DNA of 7,351 bases. Origin: an uncultured Bacteroidales bacterium (GTDB lineage: Bacteria > Bacteroidota > Bacteroidia > Bacteroidales > UBA3824). Each line of letters opens with the position of its first letter. Within the stretch, counting starts at the first letter, position 1. Below, one piece after another: positions 4,173 through 7,351 of this stretch. Position numbers and translations under genes: made by a program. The stretch covers positions 1 to 7,351 of the forward strand of contig CALFIU010000010.1 in NCBI GenBank assembly GCA_937877455.1, in the 5' to 3' direction. Below the pieces are notes generated by a model, which did no database searches, had not been told where the DNA came from, and saw only the letters and a list, made by a program, of their open reading frames with translations.

Positions 4173-7109
4173 ATGTCGAAAAACGATTATACGCTATTGA
4201 GAAACGAAAAAATCAAGGATATTTGGAACAAGCATATTGATGTTCAAGAACAATTATTGAGAGCCAGAGCAGTTCCTATTCCTATTGTCCCTTCATCGAC
4301 ACGAATAGTTGGTGAAAAAATGCTAATGTCTGTTGACGAACGCAATCAAACAGATAGTATGTTGACGGAAATCGCTAACACATACTCACTCTCAAAAGAA
4401 GACTTAAATTTTTCTAATGGCTATTTCTATGTTGATACAAACATTTCAAACCAAATAGATTTTACAACTAAGCAACGATTGTCAGAAGCCGCAGAACACA
4501 ACTTTATAAAACTCGGTTCACGACCAATTGTTGATGGCACTATATGTCAAAAAAACAAATCATTAGTTTCTTTGTTGAAGAATTACCACTGTGATTTTTC
4601 TTTCGATAAAAAAGGGAGACTTCAAATTTCAATCAATGACTTGAAACAAATTCAATCTATATTGGTATCTCAGGATGTTTCCATTCCCGATACCGCAAGT
4701 ATTATTTTCCGTTTCACACCGTCGCCATTGAGTTTCTTGTCTCAATTGGCACCAAATATCCCTTGGAAACATGAAACTACAATTGCTGAAGATAAAAAAG
4801 ATAATATCAATCGTAAAAGTTTTATCACTGTAGAAAATGGTTACTTATCAGATTCGTTGATACAATTTTTGAATGAGCAAATAGGACTATCGCTTCATAA
4901 CTATACATTCACATTCTATGTTAACGAAGAAGCTATTTCGAAATATGATGTCAAAACGCAAAACTTCGGTCTTCCTAAAATAAATGATGATGGTTGTTCT
5001 TTTAGTTTTACTACACAAATAAGAAAAGAAAAAACGGTTGATGACTTAAATGGCTGGTTTGAGGAGCAGTTTGACTTTAATTTCAAATTCACTCGTCTTA
5101 AAAGACAATTTGACAGATTATTCGGGAAAGACAACATTACATATACTTCAAAGTTTAGGTATCGTTATGACATAAAAAAGTTCTCAAATGAGTTTTTGAG
5201 TAAACAAAACAACTGGGAAGAGCCATTTTGGAGTGCATTATATCAGACTCTTCAAATTCAAGAGGGTATATCAATAAGCCCCAATTATGAAATTGGTGTT
5301 GACTTTAATTGGCGTGAAGAATCATTGAAAGATGTATTGGGAAGAGTATCGGATACCTGCCCATATATTGTTCTTTCATACTACGACAATCATAGATGCA
5401 ATGTTGATTTGAAATATCAAAACACATCATTGAAGGATTTGGAAGATAAATTACGTGAATCTTTTCCTTCTATTCAATTCCAATCCAATGCTAAAGACGG
5501 CACTTTATATTTCTTTCAAGAATATTCTGATTCTACTAAATACAAGCAATTGGTTAGAAGTCTGCAAGATGAGCTCAAAGAATTGGATTCTTCTTATTCA
5601 TACGATGTTTACGCTTGTCCAGAAGGGAAAGAGAAATATCGATTGTCGCTTGATAACGACTCTCTACAAGAATCATTGTCGGATTCAGTAAAAGATTTGA
5701 GATGTTGTGATTTTTTGGCAAAAGACTTCAAACTGGGAAAACTGATTAGAGTAAGCTTTCCGCAACTCACATTTGATATTTCTTCGACTGATAACAAACA
5801 AATCTCATATCTTATCGATAACGATCAACTTCGTTATATAACGCCAGATATTACAGGTGATTTGGAAAAGATTACACGGCTAAAAAAATCATTTTCGGCC
5901 ATTTCATCGGGTAAGGGATTGCAAAATTCGAATTTGTCAGAGTTTATATTTGATGCAAGCAAGGCTAAACCCATACAAGATATTGATTTCTATACTAATA
6001 CGCAAAGCGATTTTTATAAAGACGTAAATGATAATTTGCTCAACACCAAGGTTAATGAATCACAGAAGCAAGCAATAATTAAAACGTTATTGGCTGAAGA
6101 CTTGTCACTTATACAAGGTCCCCCTGGCACTGGTAAATCAACTGCTATTGCTGAAATTATTTGGCAGCATATCCGAATAGGATTACGAGATAAAAAGCCT
6201 CAGCGTATTTTGTTGACTTCCGAAACAAATTTGGCGGTTGACAATGCGATAGCAAGGGTTGTAAATTCAACACACAATCTTGTTAAACCTATTCGCATTG
6301 GAGGTGAAGAAAAATTAGAAATGGAAGGAAAACAGTTCAACATTGACACACTAAAACAGTGGGTTGAAACCGGTTCTCTTTCATATTCAGACACCGAAGA
6401 TGATAGTGATGATGAGCAGGAAGACAATATTAGTCAAAAAATTATCCTTGACAATTGGCTTTCCAACATTTCCAACAGAATAGACAAAAGCCAAATGAGT
6501 AAAGATGTTTATGAGTTATGGAAGAATATACTGAATAACCCAACAAAAGAGACACGACAGATAGTCTTTGACAAATACATTCACAATTGCAATGTTGTTG
6601 GTGCTACTTGTAGTTCTATTGGAGATAGAAGTACGAAAGGTGCGCCAACAGGATTCTTTCGTACGTATTGTGAATTGTTTGGAAATGTTCAAAACAGGAC
6701 AAATAAAGATGGTAAGAATGACTACATAAGATTCGACACTGTTATTCAGGACGAATCTAGCAAGGCAACACCAGCAGAACTATCGCTGCCTCTGATATAT
6801 GGGAAAAAGAATATCATTATTGGCGACCACCGTCAATTGCCACCACTTTTGGATAAAGAAGAGTTTTTATCAACGCTGAAATTCTTGTCAAACAAAACTG
6901 ACGATAAGAAAAAACTACATGAAATAAAAAAATTAAAAAGTTTTGTCGAGAACCATTTCAAAGAAATGGAGATTTCTCATTTTCAAAGATTGTTTGAGTC
7001 TATACATGATAGCCTAAAAGGTGTTTTCAATACTCAATATCGAATGCACCCAGCAATAAATGAAGTGATAAAACAGTTTTATACAAAAGATGGAGGTTTT
7101 TTGCATTAA
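4173..7109 (+). CDS. Upf1-like SF1 helicase/AAA protein, C-terminally truncated
   Basis: A 978-codon frame. Its C-terminal third is an SF1 helicase of the Upf1/AAA_11-AAA_12 group: N-E-S-Q-K-Q-A-I before motif I, Walker A G-P-P-G-T-G-K-S (649-656), motif Ia T-S-E-T-N-L-A-V-D-N (682-691), Walker B D-E-S-S (860-863), motif III G-D-H-R-Q-L-P-P (884-891) and Q-Y-R-M-H-P (955-960). Such proteins are ATP-driven nucleic-acid translocases. An acidic insert (740-751) lies between motifs Ia and II. Residues 1-620 are a large, soluble, mixed alpha/beta region I do not recognise. The frame ends 18 residues after Q-Y-R-M-H-P, so motifs V and VI are missing and the protein as written could not be a complete helicase; the cause is probably the junction near 7093-7105. 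AGAAG (4162-4166) precedes the ATG at Shine-Dalgarno distance. Composition is AT-rich, 16 of 60 G/C in two sampled lines. It lies 51 bp after the DUF1016 gene, possibly in one operon. Confidence 0.85.
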   Translation: MSKNDYTLLRNEKIKDIWNKHIDVQEQLLRARAVPIPIVPSSTRIVGEKMLMSVDERNQTDSMLTEIANTYSLSKEDLNFSNGYFYVDTNISNQIDFTTKQRLSEAAEHNFIKLGSRPIVDGTICQKNKSLVSLLKNYHCDFSFDKKGRLQISINDLKQIQSILVSQDVSIPDTASIIFRFTPSPLSFLSQLAPNIPWKHETTIAEDKKDNINRKSFITVENGYLSDSLIQFLNEQIGLSLHNYTFTFYVNEEAISKYDVKTQNFGLPKINDDGCSFSFTTQIRKEKTVDDLNGWFEEQFDFNFKFTRLKRQFDRLFGKDNITYTSKFRYRYDIKKFSNEFLSKQNNWEEPFWSALYQTLQIQEGISISPNYEIGVDFNWREESLKDVLGRVSDTCPYIVLSYYDNHRCNVDLKYQNTSLKDLEDKLRESFPSIQFQSNAKDGTLYFFQEYSDSTKYKQLVRSLQDELKELDSSYSYDVYACPEGKEKYRLSLDNDSLQESLSDSVKDLRCCDFLAKDFKLGKLIRVSFPQLTFDISSTDNKQISYLIDNDQLRYITPDITGDLEKITRLKKSFSAISSGKGLQNSNLSEFIFDASKAKPIQDIDFYTNTQSDFYKDVNDNLLNTKVNESQKQAIIKTLLAEDLSLIQGPPGTGKSTAIAEIIWQHIRIGLRDKKPQRILLTSETNLAVDNAIARVVNSTHNLVKPIRIGGEEKLEMEGKQFNIDTLKQWVETGSLSYSDTEDDSDDEQEDNISQKIILDNWLSNISNRIDKSQMSKDVYELWKNILNNPTKETRQIVFDKYIHNCNVVGATCSSIGDRSTKGAPTGFFRTYCELFGNVQNRTNKDGKNDYIRFDTVIQDESSKATPAELSLPLIYGKKNIIIGDHRQLPPLLDKEEFLSTLKFLSNKTDDKKKLHEIKKLKSFVENHFKEMEISHFQRLFESIHDSLKGVFNTQYRMHPAINEVIKQFYTKDGGFLH

Positions 7110-7340
7110 CCTTGACCATCTTTCTTATGTTAAAAAATTTTATACCGATATTCGTGGTGCGTATTTTTTGCCCTCCGCCGGCACATCCGTGTTAGGTAAG
7201 ACTAATCCTAATACCGGAAAAATCATAGAGGATATTCCTTTTGGAAAGCGCCCCATTGATCTGCTTTTTTGCGGCAATTTAATCGAGCAAAAGCACCTTG
7301 GAAGTGTTATAGAAAGTATGGATCCCGAAGTAGGGAAAAT
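7090..7340 (+). CDS. CgeB-like glycosyltransferase fragment, internal, probably foreign to this locus
   Basis: From about 7096 the frame shifted +1 relative to the helicase is open to the contig end and reads like a real protein: V-F-C-I-N-L-D-H, Y-V-K-K-F-Y, F-L-P-S-A-G, then I-P-F-G-K-R-P-I-D-L-L-F-C-G-N. By recognition this is the middle of a CgeB/Glyco_trans_1-type glycosyltransferase (pattern D-x-x-H..FLP.aG....IPf..RpiDvLF.G). It is not a helicase C-terminus. Both gene ends are missing: the frame is open upstream only to a TAA at 7069-7071, and the ATG at 7090 falls at the join, in mid-domain, so it is unlikely to be the true start. Most likely it belongs to another gene or another organism, joined here by a chimeric read. 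Confidence 0.6.
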
Positions 7341-7351
7341 AGATCGGAAGA
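7341..7351 (+). other. Illumina TruSeq adapter remnant at contig end
   Basis: The last 11 bases, AGATCGGAAGA, are identical to the start of the standard Illumina TruSeq adapter (AGATCGGAAGAGC) and lie exactly at the 3' end of the window, where read-through into adapter would be found. An 11-base exact match placed there by chance is very unlikely. It should be treated as non-biological sequence. Confidence 0.93.

Noticed and set aside
7097..7109. Programmed or accidental frameshift in T6 restoring the helicase
   Set aside because: Shifting frame at the T tract gives glycosyltransferase-like residues, not helicase motifs V and VI, so a simple frameshift does not repair the helicase.
1..7351. 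tRNA, rRNA, CRISPR array, insertion-sequence ends or attachment sites
   Set aside because: I scanned by eye for cloverleaf arms, evenly spaced direct repeats, terminal inverted repeats with a transposase and target duplications and found none that could be supported.

Overview
The window looks like one contig from a Bacteroidales-type (Bacteroidota) genome, probably metagenomic. The pointers are a Bacteroidota-style second EF-G C-terminus, weak or absent Shine-Dalgarno sequences, promoter-like TTG/TAnnTTT elements, and a DUF1016 (YhcG-type) nuclease of the kind common in that phylum. The taxonomic call rests on recognition, not on a database search.

Layout. Positions 9-224 (+) are the 3' end of an elongation factor G paralogue, closed by a clear intrinsic terminator (251-281). 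Converging on it is a tight three-gene minus-strand operon, transcribed 2613 to 491: a class I SAM methyltransferase, a ketopantoate-reductase-like (ApbA/PanE fold) dehydrogenase sharing an ATGA overlap with it, and, 6 bp further on, a protein of the L-2-amino-thiazoline-4-carboxylate (ATC) hydrolase family. Methyl transfer, NAD(P)H redox and amide/ring hydrolysis together suggest a small-molecule modification route, but the substrate cannot be read from the sequence. A divergent intergenic region (2614-2927) carries candidate promoters for both directions and a 17-bp palindrome.

On the plus strand follow a 397-aa DUF1016/PD-(D/E)XK nuclease (2928-4121) and, after a sharp drop in GC, an AT-rich 978-codon Upf1-like SF1 helicase (4173-7109) that stops straight after its QYRMHP motif and so lacks motifs V and VI. 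A nuclease beside a large helicase resembles accessory or defence-type cargo, which is an inference.

The most unusual signal is in the interdomain linker of the DUF1016 gene. Three in-frame 20-bp perfect palindromes (the third extends to 30 bp) differ from each other only by compensated base pairs, so pairing is preserved while the sequence changes. They encode related octapeptide-like units (SSVMTDDK, SPIAIGEL, SPIMIGEL).

The right end is suspect. From about 7093 another frame encodes part of a CgeB-like glycosyltransferase unrelated to the helicase, and the last 11 bases (7341-7351) match the start of the Illumina TruSeq adapter. The final roughly 250 bp are best read as a chimeric, adapter-containing read end, so the helicase truncation is probably an assembly artefact.
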